A stretch of DNA of 10,026 bases from Chloroflexota bacterium (GCA_021790375.1 JAJYEB010000044.1:1-10026), one strand, 5' to 3'. Counted from the stretch's first letter, positions 1 to 6,268 are shown. Numbers and translations: made by a program. Notes: generated by a model from the sequence alone, not told the origin.

Positions 1-98
1 CTGACCAGCGACGGGTCGAGGTCGAAATGCTCGGCCATGCCCCCGCACAGCCCCGAGAAGACCCGGTCGGTCGCGGACCGGTACAGGCGATCGTTCAT
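1..98 (-). CDS. PspC-domain protein, N-terminal fragment (runs off the left edge)
   Basis: Reading leftward from the ATG at 98, 32 codons are visible. They match the start of the PspC domain: an N-terminal RLYRS, then a DRVFSGLCGGMAEHF core and a DPSLV segment, the usual signature before the first membrane helix. PspC proteins are membrane partners of the phage-shock/envelope-stress response. The start overlaps the stop of the upstream gene in an ATGA arrangement (98-95), so translational coupling is likely. A G-run (GGGGGA, minus strand, 109-104) lies 5 bases before the start and could be the ribosome binding site. A second in-frame ATG at 104 is possible. The membrane part and C-terminus lie outside the window, so any fusion to other stress domains cannot be judged. 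Confidence 0.85.
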   Translation of the reverse strand, partial: MNDRLYRSATDRVFSGLCGGMAEHFDLDPSLV

Positions 99-1078
99 CT
101 GCATCCCCCAGCCGGGTTCACGTTGACGGAGGCGAGGTTCGCGTCGAGCTGCAGGTCGATGTGGTTGGCTGCCCCGGCGAAGCTGTCGCTCGTCCAGGTG
201 TCACCACTCCACACGCCCGGCATCGCGAGGTTGGTGGAAGAGAGCGCGCTCTTCGAGTGGATCCGCAGGCCGCTGCTCGGCGGCAGGCAGAGATCGAGCG
301 ATCCCGCGTTCACGCTGATCGAGCCGGCCGTGCTCGAGGATGCCGGGAGCGAGACGTGGCCGGAGCTGGCGTTGACGCTGACACGGAGGTCGGACACCGT
401 CGCGCTCGAAAGGTCGAGGTGAACGTCCGCGGCGTTGATCTCCGCATCCAGGCTGGAGAGATGCGCGTTGGCCAGGTCGATCTGGCCGGAGCCCGCGTTG
501 ACGCCGACCGTGAGGCCCACGGACGGGTCGGTCGGCAGGCTGACCTGCCAGCTGCGGTTGTGGTCGCCGTTCACGTTCCAGAAGGCATCCGACCGGGACG
601 GAGCGGAGATGTCCAGCGACGCCGGGTCCTGGACGAGGACCGCGGGGCCGTCCTGTGGGTCCTGCCCCTGGAAGGACCAGCCGTCACCCGGGTTGGTCGT
701 GACGTTCAGCACGCCGCAGTTCATCTGGATCCGTGCCGTTCCGGTGCCCGAGAACGTCCCGCTGCCCTGGCTGGTCACCGCAGCCCCCTGGACATTCGGG
801 TTGCCGCATCCCGAGATGTTGCTGAGGTTCGGGCCGGTCGCCAGGAGCCCGCCGAGCAGCAGCCCGAAGGTCGCGGCGACCACCAGCCCGCCGGCGAACG
901 CCGCGGGCGTGCGGCGCAGCAGGATGCCGATGCCGATGCCGACGATGATGAGCGGCCAGAGCTTCCACGCCTCGCCCGCGACGGCGTGGCTCACCACGCC
1001 CTGCTGGACGAGCAGCGGGACCGCTCCCAGCGCGATGAAGAAGATGCCCCAGTTCAGGAGCCTGCGGTCGATCGCCAC
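95..1078 (-). CDS. Membrane-anchored protein with DUF5668/LiaF-like N-terminus and Toastrack-like (DUF4097 type) C-terminus
   Basis: The 327-residue protein has three hydrophobic segments, at about residues 8-30, 38-55 and 60-82. The second contains KLWPLIIVGIGI, typical of the LiaI/LiaF-like (DUF5668) membrane region. From about residue 90 onward it is a Ser/Asn/Gly-rich stretch of alternating short beta strands (for example SGQIDLANAHL, DVHLDLSSATV, SGHVSLPASS, GSLDLCLPPS). That pattern fits the beta-helical Toastrack domain (DUF4097/DUF2807 group). Such proteins often accompany PspC, and a PspC gene follows here with a 4-base overlap. The likely role is envelope-stress sensing or scaffolding at the membrane; this is inferred. 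The start is GTG at 1078, chosen because GGGAGG (minus strand, 1094-1089) sits 10 bases upstream and the membrane segment begins at once. The family assignment rests on pattern recognition only. Confidence 0.75.
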   Translation of the reverse strand: MAIDRRLLNWGIFFIALGAVPLLVQQGVVSHAVAGEAWKLWPLIIVGIGIGILLRRTPAAFAGGLVVAATFGLLLGGLLATGPNLSNISGCGNPNVQGAAVTSQGSGTFSGTGTARIQMNCGVLNVTTNPGDGWSFQGQDPQDGPAVLVQDPASLDISAPSRSDAFWNVNGDHNRSWQVSLPTDPSVGLTVGVNAGSGQIDLANAHLSSLDAEINAADVHLDLSSATVSDLRVSVNASSGHVSLPASSSTAGSISVNAGSLDLCLPPSSGLRIHSKSALSSTNLAMPGVWSGDTWTSDSFAGAANHIDLQLDANLASVNVNPAGGCR

Positions 1079-1147
1079 GAGGCGAGGTCCTCCCTTCGTT
1101 CCGGCCGCCTACCGGGACGGTGACGCGACGGGCGCGCGCCGGGTGCG

Positions 1148-1186
1148 ACTGGCGCAGATTATGCGCTTCTGTTACACGGCGCCAGT
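1148..1186 (-). promoter_or_regulatory. Candidate promoter and dyad operator for the Toastrack-pspC unit
   Basis: An 8-bp perfect inverted repeat, ACTGGCGC (1148-1155) and GCGCCAGT (1179-1186), flanks an AT-richer 23-base centre that is unusual in this GC-rich DNA. On the minus strand the centre holds CATAAT (1163-1158), a good -10 hexamer. CTGGCG (1185-1180), 16 bases upstream, is a poor -35 match. Transcription would start near 1151 and leave a leader of about 70 bases before the GTG at 1078. Outer GGTGC/GCACC arms (1142-1146, 1195-1199) extend the symmetry loosely. A regulator bound here could cover the -10. Which regulator is unknown. Confidence 0.4.
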
Positions 1187-1234
1187 CCCGTTCGGCACCG
1201 GCAATGCGCGACACGGGCCCCCGACGGCCCCGGC

Positions 1235-1263
1235 TTGCGCGTTCCGCGGTACCGGCGGATAGT
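1235..1263 (+). promoter_or_regulatory. Candidate promoter of the alcohol dehydrogenase gene
   Basis: TTGCGC (1235-1240) and GATAGT (1258-1263) are separated by 17 bases, matching the TTG of the -35 consensus and a plausible -10. The hexamer ends 9 bases before the ATG at 1273 and no Shine-Dalgarno sequence lies between, so the mRNA would be leaderless or nearly so. Confidence 0.35.
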
Positions 1264-1272
1264 CGCGGTGCC

Positions 1273-2283
1273 ATGCGCGCACTCGTCGTCCAACGGCCGG
1301 CACCGATCGCGGAGCACCCTTTGCGCGAGGTCCGGCTCCCCGACCCCGTGCCGGGACCCGGCGAGCTGCTGCTGCGGGTCGGGGCATGCGGGGTCTGTCG
1401 CACCGACCTGCAGATCGCCGAGGGAGACGTGGAGGCACGGCGCCTGCCGATCGTCCCGGGCCACCAGGTGGTCGGGGTGGTCGAGGGTCTCGGGCGTGGC
1501 GTCGAGGGGTGGCGGATCGGCGATCGCGCGGGCGTGGCGTGGCTGGGTGGCGCCTGTGGCCGCTGCGCGTTCTGTCGCTCCGGCCGCGAGAACCTCTGCG
1601 AGCAGGCACGGTTCACCGGGTGGGACCGGGACGGCGGCTATGCCGAGCGCATGACGGCGCGTGCCGATTTCGCGCTGCGCCTGCCCGAGGCGTTCGGGGA
1701 CCTCGACGCGGCACCGCTGCTCTGCGGCGGCGTCATCGGGTACCGGGCGCTCAAGGTCTCCGGGATCCAGCCGGGCGGGTGCCTGGGACTCTACGGGTTC
1801 GGCGCCTCCGCCTCGCTCGCGATCCAGGTTGCGGTCCACTGGGGCTGCGAGGTCTTCGTCTGTACCCGGTCCGAGCGCGAGCGGCGCCGGGCGCTCGACC
1901 TGGGAGCGACCTGGGCCGGGGGATACGACGTCCGGCCGCCCCGTGCGCTGCACGCGGCGGTGACGTTCGCGCCGGCCGGCGACGTCGTGGTCGCGGCCCT
2001 CCGGGCCCTGGACCGCGGAGGCACGGTCGCCATCAACGCGATTCACCTCGACCGGATCCCCGAGTTCCCGTACGAGCCGCTCTGGTGGGAGCGGTCGCTG
2101 CGCAGCGTGGCGAACTTCACGCGCCAGGATGCGATCGAGTTCCTCGCCCTGGCGGCCGAGATTCCCATACGGACGGCCGGGGAGCCGCTGCCCCTGGCCG
2201 CCGGCAACCGCGCGCTCGAACGGCTGCGGGCGGGAGACGTCGAGGGGGCCTTCGTGCTCGTGCCCGGCATGCGGGGCGACTGA
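1273..2283 (+). CDS. Zinc-dependent alcohol dehydrogenase family protein (MDR superfamily)
   Basis: The 336-residue protein has the usual length and order of a medium-chain Zn dehydrogenase. The catalytic-zinc ligands are C42 (GACGVCRTD), H64 (PGHQVVG) and C151 (LLCGGVIGYRAL). The structural-zinc ligands are C95, C98, C101 and C109. The Rossmann turn around 172-180 reads GLYGFGASA, with the third glycine replaced by alanine. After the second beta strand comes CTRS rather than an acidic residue, which hints at NADP(H) preference (inference). The C-terminal VANFTRQDAIEFLALAAEIPI resembles the group known as zinc-binding alcohol dehydrogenase family (TIGR02822), whose substrate is undefined. The ATG at 1273 was chosen because the domain starts there; the frame is open further upstream only with non-homologous Arg-rich sequence. 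The gene is alone on its strand, divergent from the Toastrack gene and convergent with the glycosylase gene. Confidence 0.92.
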   Translation: MRALVVQRPAPIAEHPLREVRLPDPVPGPGELLLRVGACGVCRTDLQIAEGDVEARRLPIVPGHQVVGVVEGLGRGVEGWRIGDRAGVAWLGGACGRCAFCRSGRENLCEQARFTGWDRDGGYAERMTARADFALRLPEAFGDLDAAPLLCGGVIGYRALKVSGIQPGGCLGLYGFGASASLAIQVAVHWGCEVFVCTRSERERRRALDLGATWAGGYDVRPPRALHAAVTFAPAGDVVVAALRALDRGGTVAINAIHLDRIPEFPYEPLWWERSLRSVANFTRQDAIEFLALAAEIPIRTAGEPLPLAAGNRALERLRAGDVEGAFVLVPGMRGD

Positions 2284-2284
2284 A

Positions 2285-2306
2285 GCCGCCATCCTTGAAC
2301 GGCGGC
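2285..2306. terminator. Candidate bidirectional terminator hairpin
   Basis: GCCGCC (2285-2290) and GGCGGC (2301-2306) form a 6-bp stem with a 10-base loop, exactly between the convergent stops of the dehydrogenase and the glycosylase. There is no U-tract on either strand, so termination would be non-canonical. The call rests on position and stem only. Confidence 0.35.
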
Positions 2307-2316
2307 GCGGCGGACC

Positions 2317-3321
2317 TCAGCGCAGGAGGCGCGACAGCCGGCGGTCGGCGAGCGGCTTTCCCCCGGTCTGGCAGGTGGCGCAGTACTGGAGCGAACGGTC
2401 GGCGAAGGAGACCTCGCGGATCGTGTCGCCGCAGACCGGGCAGGGGAGTCCGGTCCGGCCGTGCACCCGCATGGCGGTCCGCTTCCCGTCCTTGAGCTCG
2501 GAGGCCGGCACCCCCTCGTTGCGCGCCAGCGCCTCGCGCAGGACGGCCAGCAGGGCGTCGTGCAGCCGCTCGACCTCCTCGGCCGAGAGGTTGCCGGCGG
2601 GGCGGAACGGCGACAGCCGCGCGGCGTGGAGCGCCTCGTCCGAGTAGGCGTTGCCGACGCCGGCGATCACCGACTGGTCGGCCAGGAGGTGCTTGAGCTG
2701 CCCCGACCTTCCCGCGAGGAGCTCGCCCAGCGCGCCGGAGTCGAACGCCGGGTCCAGGGGATCGATGCCCAGCCGGGCGATCCCGTCGATGTCCGCGGTT
2801 GAGCGGACCACGTACACGGCCAGTCGCTTCTGGGTGCCTGCCTCGGTCAGGTCGAAGCCCGAGCCGTCGTCCAGGGTCACGCGCAGCGCGAGCGGCCCGC
2901 CCCGGATCCTGGGCCGGCTCGCGTCCCCGGGCGGGACCGCGCGGAGTCCGGGGGCGAGATCCTCGGCCTTGGCCGGGGATGGGCCGGCGCCCAGACCCTC
3001 AGCCGTGACGGGGGCGCGGGCGGCGTCGCGGGCATCCGCCGGGGCGTCGTGCCAGCGCAGCCAGCCGGCGCGCGCGAAGTGGACGACGAGCCAGAGCGGA
3101 TCGCCCTCGGGCGGCACCGGCCCGCCCGGCACCGTCTCGATCAGCAGGAACTTGCCGCGGCGGCCGCACCCCGCGATGTCGCGCCCCACCAGCGCGGACG
3201 GCGGCGGGATGACGGTCTTCAGGGCCGCGAACGACAGCAGGTCGACGCGGACGATCCGGCGGCCGCGACTCCGCGAGGCAACGAACGCGGCGAGTGCCTG
3301 GACCTCGGGCAGCTCCGGCAT
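2317..3321 (-). CDS. Fpg/Nei-family DNA glycosylase/AP lyase
   Basis: The 334-residue enzyme begins MPELPEV. Removal of Met exposes the catalytic proline, followed by the conserved Glu (E3). Other family marks are the beta-hairpin lysine in GRRGKFL (K57), HFARAGWLRW (81-90), DLTEAGTQKRL (157-167), the helix-two-turn-helix region (about 208-235, with N224 in GVGNAY) and a C-terminal zinc finger with C294, C297, C314 and C317. It would excise oxidised bases and nick the abasic site in base-excision repair. HARAGWLRW-like and TCQTGGKPLADRRLSRLL-like segments recall a subgroup common in Actinobacteria and Chloroflexota. Residues about 93-140 form an Ala/Pro/Gly-rich insertion absent from the ~285-residue homologues I recall. 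The start at 3321 is fixed by the need for the N-terminal Pro and by GGAGG (minus strand, 3334-3330) 8 bases upstream. Whether it acts like Fpg or Nei cannot be decided from sequence. Confidence 0.93.
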   Translation of the reverse strand: MPELPEVQALAAFVASRSRGRRIVRVDLLSFAALKTVIPPPSALVGRDIAGCGRRGKFLLIETVPGGPVPPEGDPLWLVVHFARAGWLRWHDAPADARDAARAPVTAEGLGAGPSPAKAEDLAPGLRAVPPGDASRPRIRGGPLALRVTLDDGSGFDLTEAGTQKRLAVYVVRSTADIDGIARLGIDPLDPAFDSGALGELLAGRSGQLKHLLADQSVIAGVGNAYSDEALHAARLSPFRPAGNLSAEEVERLHDALLAVLREALARNEGVPASELKDGKRTAMRVHGRTGLPCPVCGDTIREVSFADRSLQYCATCQTGGKPLADRRLSRLLR

Positions 3322-3334
3322 GTCCGCATCCTCC

Positions 3335-3498
3335 GCCACCGTCGCGCGGCACGCAAGCGCCGCCGAGTGGCCGCACACGCCGACGAGTGGCGCGCGCACG
3401 CCGGCGGGTGGCACGCACACGCCGCCGAGTGGCCGCACACGCCGCCGAGCGGCACGCAGGACATGCGGTGCGTGGCGTGCGACGTTCCGAGCGGCACG
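3335..3498. repeat. Tandem array of degenerate 20/21-bp units between divergent genes
   Basis: Five contiguous units run from 3359 to 3460: 3359-3378, 3379-3399, 3400-3420, 3421-3440 and 3441-3460, of 20, 21, 21, 20 and 20 bases. The first and fourth are identical (GCCGCCGAGTGGCCGCACAC). The others keep a GCCG-CGAGTGGC core and a GCACAC-like end. Degenerate copies flank the array: 3335-3356 shares GCGGCACGCA with unit five, and 3487-3498 repeats its CCGAGCGGCACG exactly. The spacing is close to two helical turns. The array fills most of the 234-bp gap between the glycosylase and methyltransferase genes, so it lies in or near both promoters. It could be an operator array or a simple replication-slippage repeat. 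There are no spacers as in CRISPR. Confidence 0.85.
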
Positions 3499-3543
3499 GT
3501 CCAGGGGGTCCCGACGGCATTCCCGGCACAGGTCGGGGCACGG

Positions 3544-3549
3544 CATGAT
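3544..3549 (+). promoter_or_regulatory. Candidate -10 element of the methyltransferase gene
   Basis: CATGAT, one base from the TANNNT consensus, ends 6 bases before the ATG at 3556. No Shine-Dalgarno sequence precedes that ATG, so a leaderless transcript is plausible. I see no convincing -35 at 17-18 bases upstream. Confidence 0.25.
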
Positions 3550-3555
3550 GCGCGC

Positions 3556-4539
3556 ATGGCCGAACCCGACAAGGTCCCGCCGATCGTCGGACCCGAGCTG
3601 CTGTGGGACGCCGTTGCGCGATGGGGCGCCATGGTCCGTTTCCGGCGCGAGCAGTTCGAGCGCCTGCGCGTGGACCGGCCGGACCCCCAGGAGTACTGGC
3701 GGCGCCGGGCCGTCAACTACCTCGGGGCGGTCCGCGCCCGCCACGATCCCGGCGAGTTCGTGCGGAGGGTGGTCGCGGCGTGCCAGGATGCCGAGTCACA
3801 CGATGCCCGGTGGGCGACCGGCGCGGAGCCGCCGCCGGCCACCGTCCTCGACGTGGGGGCCGGGTTCGGGGCGGTGGCCGTCCCCGTCGCCGTGCGCGGC
3901 CACCGTGTCACCGTCGTCGAGCCGCACCCGACGATGGTCGAGCTGCTGCATCGCTGGGCGGACGAGGAGCGCGTGAGCCACCGGATCCGGGTCGTGCCGG
4001 GGGCCTGGCCGGCCGCCGTCGGGGGCGTGGATCCCCACGACGTGGTGGTCTGCTCGCACGTGCTGTACCCGATCGAGGACGTGGTGCCGTTCATCGACGC
4101 GCTCATCGCCGCGACCCGCCGGACCTGCCTCGTCGCGATGCGGCTCGCCGGGACGGAACAGGCGCCCGGCGACCTGTTCCGGGAGTTCCACGGCGAGGAG
4201 CGCATGCCCCAGCCGGGATTCGGCGACCTCTGCGCGCTGCTTGCCGCGAGGGGCCTGCACTTCGACGCCACCACCTATGAGACCGACGCGACCTGGAGCT
4301 ACGCGGACCTCGACGAGGCCGAGGAGGTGCTGGCGGAGTCGCTGCTGGTGACGGCACGGCCGGGTGCCCGCGCCCGGGTTCGGGAGTGGGCCGGGGCGAC
4401 GCTGGTGGCGGAGGAGGGCCGGCTCGTGGCGCCCCACCATCGGATGCCGGTGGGCATCGCCACCCTGCGGCCGGCGGCCGCACCCCGGCGGGCCGTTCGA
4501 TCCGCGTCGGCCGAGGCCAACGGCTGGCAGTCGTTCTGA
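3556..4539 (+). CDS. Class I SAM-dependent methyltransferase, substrate unknown
   Basis: The 327-residue protein has an N-terminal region (1-90) rich in Arg and Trp, with EYWRRRAVNYL at 46-56. The SAM-binding fold follows: motif I LDVGAGFGAVAVP (98-110), the acidic residue of motif II at E122 in VVEPHP, and a motif IV-like DVVVCSHVLYPIEDV. SAM would bind at the glycine-rich loop with E122 contacting the ribose. The C-terminal third shows no recognisable specificity domain; it ends in an Ala/Arg-rich tail. The ATG at 3556 is preferred because the reading frame further upstream translates the tandem repeat region, and a -10-like CATGAT lies just before it. The gene is divergent from the glycosylase gene and convergent with the HD gene, so context gives no substrate. 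A small-molecule methyltransferase is as likely as a protein or RNA one. Confidence 0.82.
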   Translation: MAEPDKVPPIVGPELLWDAVARWGAMVRFRREQFERLRVDRPDPQEYWRRRAVNYLGAVRARHDPGEFVRRVVAACQDAESHDARWATGAEPPPATVLDVGAGFGAVAVPVAVRGHRVTVVEPHPTMVELLHRWADEERVSHRIRVVPGAWPAAVGGVDPHDVVVCSHVLYPIEDVVPFIDALIAATRRTCLVAMRLAGTEQAPGDLFREFHGEERMPQPGFGDLCALLAARGLHFDATTYETDATWSYADLDEAEEVLAESLLVTARPGARARVREWAGATLVAEEGRLVAPHHRMPVGIATLRPAAAPRRAVRSASAEANGWQSF

Positions 4540-4542
4540 TCG

Positions 4543-4571
4543 CGCGGCGCGCCGGCCGATCGTGCGCCGCG
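4543..4571. terminator. Candidate bidirectional terminator hairpin
   Basis: CGCGGCGCGC (4543-4552) pairs with GTGCGCCGCG (4562-4571), including one G-U pair, to give a 10-bp stem with a 9-base loop. It starts 4 bases after the methyltransferase stop and lies 14 bases beyond the stop of the convergent HD gene. The stem is very stable, but no U-tract follows on either strand. Confidence 0.5.
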
Positions 4572-4584
4572 ACCGCCTGACGCC

Positions 4585-6039
4585 CTACTGGCCGGACCGT
4601 GCGTAGACGCGCCCCACGGTCACCACGGCAGGCAGCCGCTCGAGCAGTTCGCCGAGGGGCGCCATGTCCAGGGAGCCGTCGCGCAGGAGGACCAGCAGCT
4701 TGCCCTCGTCGAGCAGGGGGTTCTGGGGTCGGGCATCGGCGTCCGCCAGGTCGAAGCGGTAGCCGTCGGGGTCGGCCTCCAGCAGCGGGCCCAGGTCACG
4801 GCGCAGCTCCTCGGTGACCCGCTCGCGCGCCGCCTCCGCGCGCGAGTCGTGCCGCACCTCGCGCACCGCGTGCCAGGTCGGGCGGCGCAGCAGGATCCCC
4901 TTCCACAGCTCGGCGACCCGTGGCGTCACGCATCCCGATCCCGGCAGCGGATGCTCGTCGAGCCGCTCTCCCCGCGCCCACAGGGCGGCCTGGTGGAGGA
5001 GCGCGTACTCGTCGAGCATCGCGTAGTCGCCCAGCGCCTCGAGCGGGTTGCGGTCCCCGAAGACCGCCTCGAACGCCGGGCCGAACGCCTCCGCCAGGTC
5101 CAGGTCGATCGCCCGCACGGTCCGATGGAAGTAGACGGTGTTGTACATGAAGAGGCGGGCGGTCAGGAACATCTCCAGCGCGCCCAGTCCCGGCTCGTAC
5201 AGGGCGAGCCCGCGATCCGAGATGAACGCGTAGCGCCGCAGCCGCTCGGCATCGATGGGTCCGCTTGCGACGCCGGTGATCAGCGCGTCGCGCCGGACGT
5301 AGTCGAGGTTGTCGACCGTGAAGATGCCGGAGAAGAGGGGCTGGAGGCGGCGCACCCACAGCGGCATCCCGGGATCCGCCAGGGGCGGCTTGGAGACGAG
5401 GAAGCTGACCCAGCGAGGGTCGATTCGCTCCCCCGCGGCGAACGCCGCCCGCTCGGGATCCACCGACGGCGCCCGTCGCAGGCCGAGGATGAGGGTGCCC
5501 AGTTCGCGCTCGATGATGGCCTGGCTGAGGTCCTCGTGCGTCAGGCGCTTGCGGGGATCCCGGCTCGGGTGCGGCGGGGCCGGCCAGCGCGACAGCACGT
5601 GCTCGTCGAAGAAATGCGCGAACGGACCGTGGCCCACGTCGTGCAGCAGACCCGCGACGCGGAGCGTCTCGACCACCAGCGCCTCGGAGGGGATCGGGTG
5701 CTCCGACGCCTCGCCCTCGGCGAGCGTGCCCTGGTGCAGCACGTCGCGCAGGGTGGGGTAGAGGGCCCGTCCCCAGAGACCCGCCTCGTGCATGACGCCG
5801 AGCCCGTGCACGAACCGCGAGTGCTCCGCGCTCGGGAAGACCCAGCGCGCGCTCTGCAGCTGGCTGATCCGTCGCAGCCGTTGCAGCCACTGCGTGTCGA
5901 GCAGGTCCTCCTCGGCCACGTCCTCGTCCGGCAGGCCGGCTCGCGCCGACTGGTCCGGGGTGAGCCGCTTGGTCAGCTCGATGTACCCGTGGACGGGGTC
6001 GCTGATGAGGTTCACGGCCTCGAACTGGGGGTGAGGCAT
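4585..6039 (-). CDS. HD-domain phosphohydrolase (SAMHD1/dGTPase-like, COG1078 type)
   Basis: The 484-residue protein opens with ISDPVHGYIELT (12-23), the characteristic start of this family. The HD metal ligands are visible as H78 in SRFVHGLGVMH, the HD pair H133-D134 in GLLHDVGHGPFAH, and D246 in NLDYVRRD; H168 in LTHEDLS is a likely catalytic helper. Family members hydrolyse dNTPs to deoxynucleosides plus triphosphate, or act on other nucleotides. The true substrate is not readable here. The length is normal for the family. The ATG at 6039 directly precedes the conserved N-terminus. Upstream there is no Shine-Dalgarno, but TAGACT (minus strand, 6054-6049) lies 9 bases away. It is a lone gene, convergent with the methyltransferase and divergent from pnt. 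Some dGTPases act in phage defence, but nothing nearby supports that here. Confidence 0.9.
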   Translation of the reverse strand: MPHPQFEAVNLISDPVHGYIELTKRLTPDQSARAGLPDEDVAEEDLLDTQWLQRLRRISQLQSARWVFPSAEHSRFVHGLGVMHEAGLWGRALYPTLRDVLHQGTLAEGEASEHPIPSEALVVETLRVAGLLHDVGHGPFAHFFDEHVLSRWPAPPHPSRDPRKRLTHEDLSQAIIERELGTLILGLRRAPSVDPERAAFAAGERIDPRWVSFLVSKPPLADPGMPLWVRRLQPLFSGIFTVDNLDYVRRDALITGVASGPIDAERLRRYAFISDRGLALYEPGLGALEMFLTARLFMYNTVYFHRTVRAIDLDLAEAFGPAFEAVFGDRNPLEALGDYAMLDEYALLHQAALWARGERLDEHPLPGSGCVTPRVAELWKGILLRRPTWHAVREVRHDSRAEAARERVTEELRRDLGPLLEADPDGYRFDLADADARPQNPLLDEGKLLVLLRDGSLDMAPLGELLERLPAVVTVGRVYARSGQ

Positions 6040-6048
6040 GGCTCGTCG

Positions 6049-6054
6049 AGTCTA
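6049..6054 (-). promoter_or_regulatory. Candidate -10 element of the HD-domain gene
   Basis: TAGACT on the minus strand fits TANNNT and ends 9 bases before the ATG at 6039, with no Shine-Dalgarno between, so the transcript may be leaderless. No clear -35 was found at the expected distance. Confidence 0.35.
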
Positions 6055-6103
6055 CCGCCCGCTTCCGCGAGCTGAATCGTTCACCGGGTGGTGCCCGAAT
6101 GCA

Positions 6104-6146
6104 CCGAGCCTGGCCGATCCTGCCCGATCCTGCCCGACCGGGTCGG
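6104..6146. repeat. 10-bp tandem repeat ending in a 13-bp palindrome
   Basis: CCGATCCTGC occurs twice in tandem (6114-6123, 6124-6133). It is preceded by a degenerate copy, CCGAGCCTGG (6104-6113), and followed by CCGACC, which begins the palindrome CCGACCGGGTCGG (6134-6146; central G). A 10-bp period places each copy on the same helix face, as in cooperative operator sites. Chance slippage in GC-rich DNA is the alternative. Confidence 0.6.
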
Positions 6147-6183
6147 CAGCAGCGCCGACGCGATCGACGGATGGCCCCATCCC

Positions 6184-6205
6184 GCAAGGGCCGTCCGGCC
6201 CTTGC
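6184..6205. repeat. Perfect 9-bp-stem inverted repeat with 4-base loop
   Basis: GCAAGGGCC (6184-6192) and GGCCCTTGC (6197-6205) are exact reverse complements around GTCC. The site lies between divergently transcribed genes, where a terminator is not expected, and has no U-tract. It could be an operator, or a hairpin that blocks antisense transcription from entering either gene. Confidence 0.65.
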
Positions 6206-6253
6206 CCGCTCCCGCGCGATCAGACCCGTCGTGGCGGGTCGGGCGACATCCCG

Positions 6254-6259
6254 TACCAT
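6254..6259 (+). promoter_or_regulatory. Candidate -10 element of the pnt operon
   Basis: TACCAT matches TANNNT and would start transcription near 6266, just before the inverted repeat at 6269-6330, giving a leader of about 105 bases. The -35 region is weak (GTGGCG at 6231-6236, 17-base spacer). Confidence 0.3.
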
Positions 6260-6268
6260 GTACGCAAC

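Noticed and set aside
161..1123. Plus-strand open frames opposite the Toastrack gene
   Set aside because: They are Arg/Ala/Asp-rich without domains or ribosome sites. The minus-strand frame has membrane helices, a ribosome site and an overlap with pspC.
3359..3460. CRISPR array
   Set aside because: Units are directly adjacent with no unique spacers, and no cas gene is present.
3049..3555. In-frame upstream extension of the methyltransferase
   Set aside because: It would be antisense to the glycosylase and read the repeat array as His/Ala/Trp-rich low-complexity sequence. No homology-like features appear before residue 1 of the 3556 start.
3322..3744. Upstream in-frame extension of the glycosylase through the tandem repeat to a start at 3744
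   Set aside because: Fpg/Nei enzymes need proline exposed right after Met removal, which fixes the start at 3321. A GGAGG site lies just upstream of it, and the extension only translates repeats and antisense methyltransferase sequence.
2317..4539. Glycosylase plus methyltransferase as a DNA-modification or restriction-like system
   Set aside because: The methyltransferase lacks the DPPY/NPPF-type or PC-type catalytic motifs of DNA methyltransferases, and the glycosylase is a standard repair enzyme.
4585..6039. HD phosphohydrolase as part of a phage-defence island
   Set aside because: Although dGTPases can act in defence, the neighbours are ordinary metabolic and repair genes, with no nuclease, toxin, cyclase or mobile element. 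The family is also a common housekeeping one.
4849..6075. Long plus-strand open frame opposite the HD gene
   Set aside because: It is a GC-rich mirror of the HD gene, with Arg/Gly/Val-rich sequence and no domain pattern, while the minus strand shows clear HD motifs.
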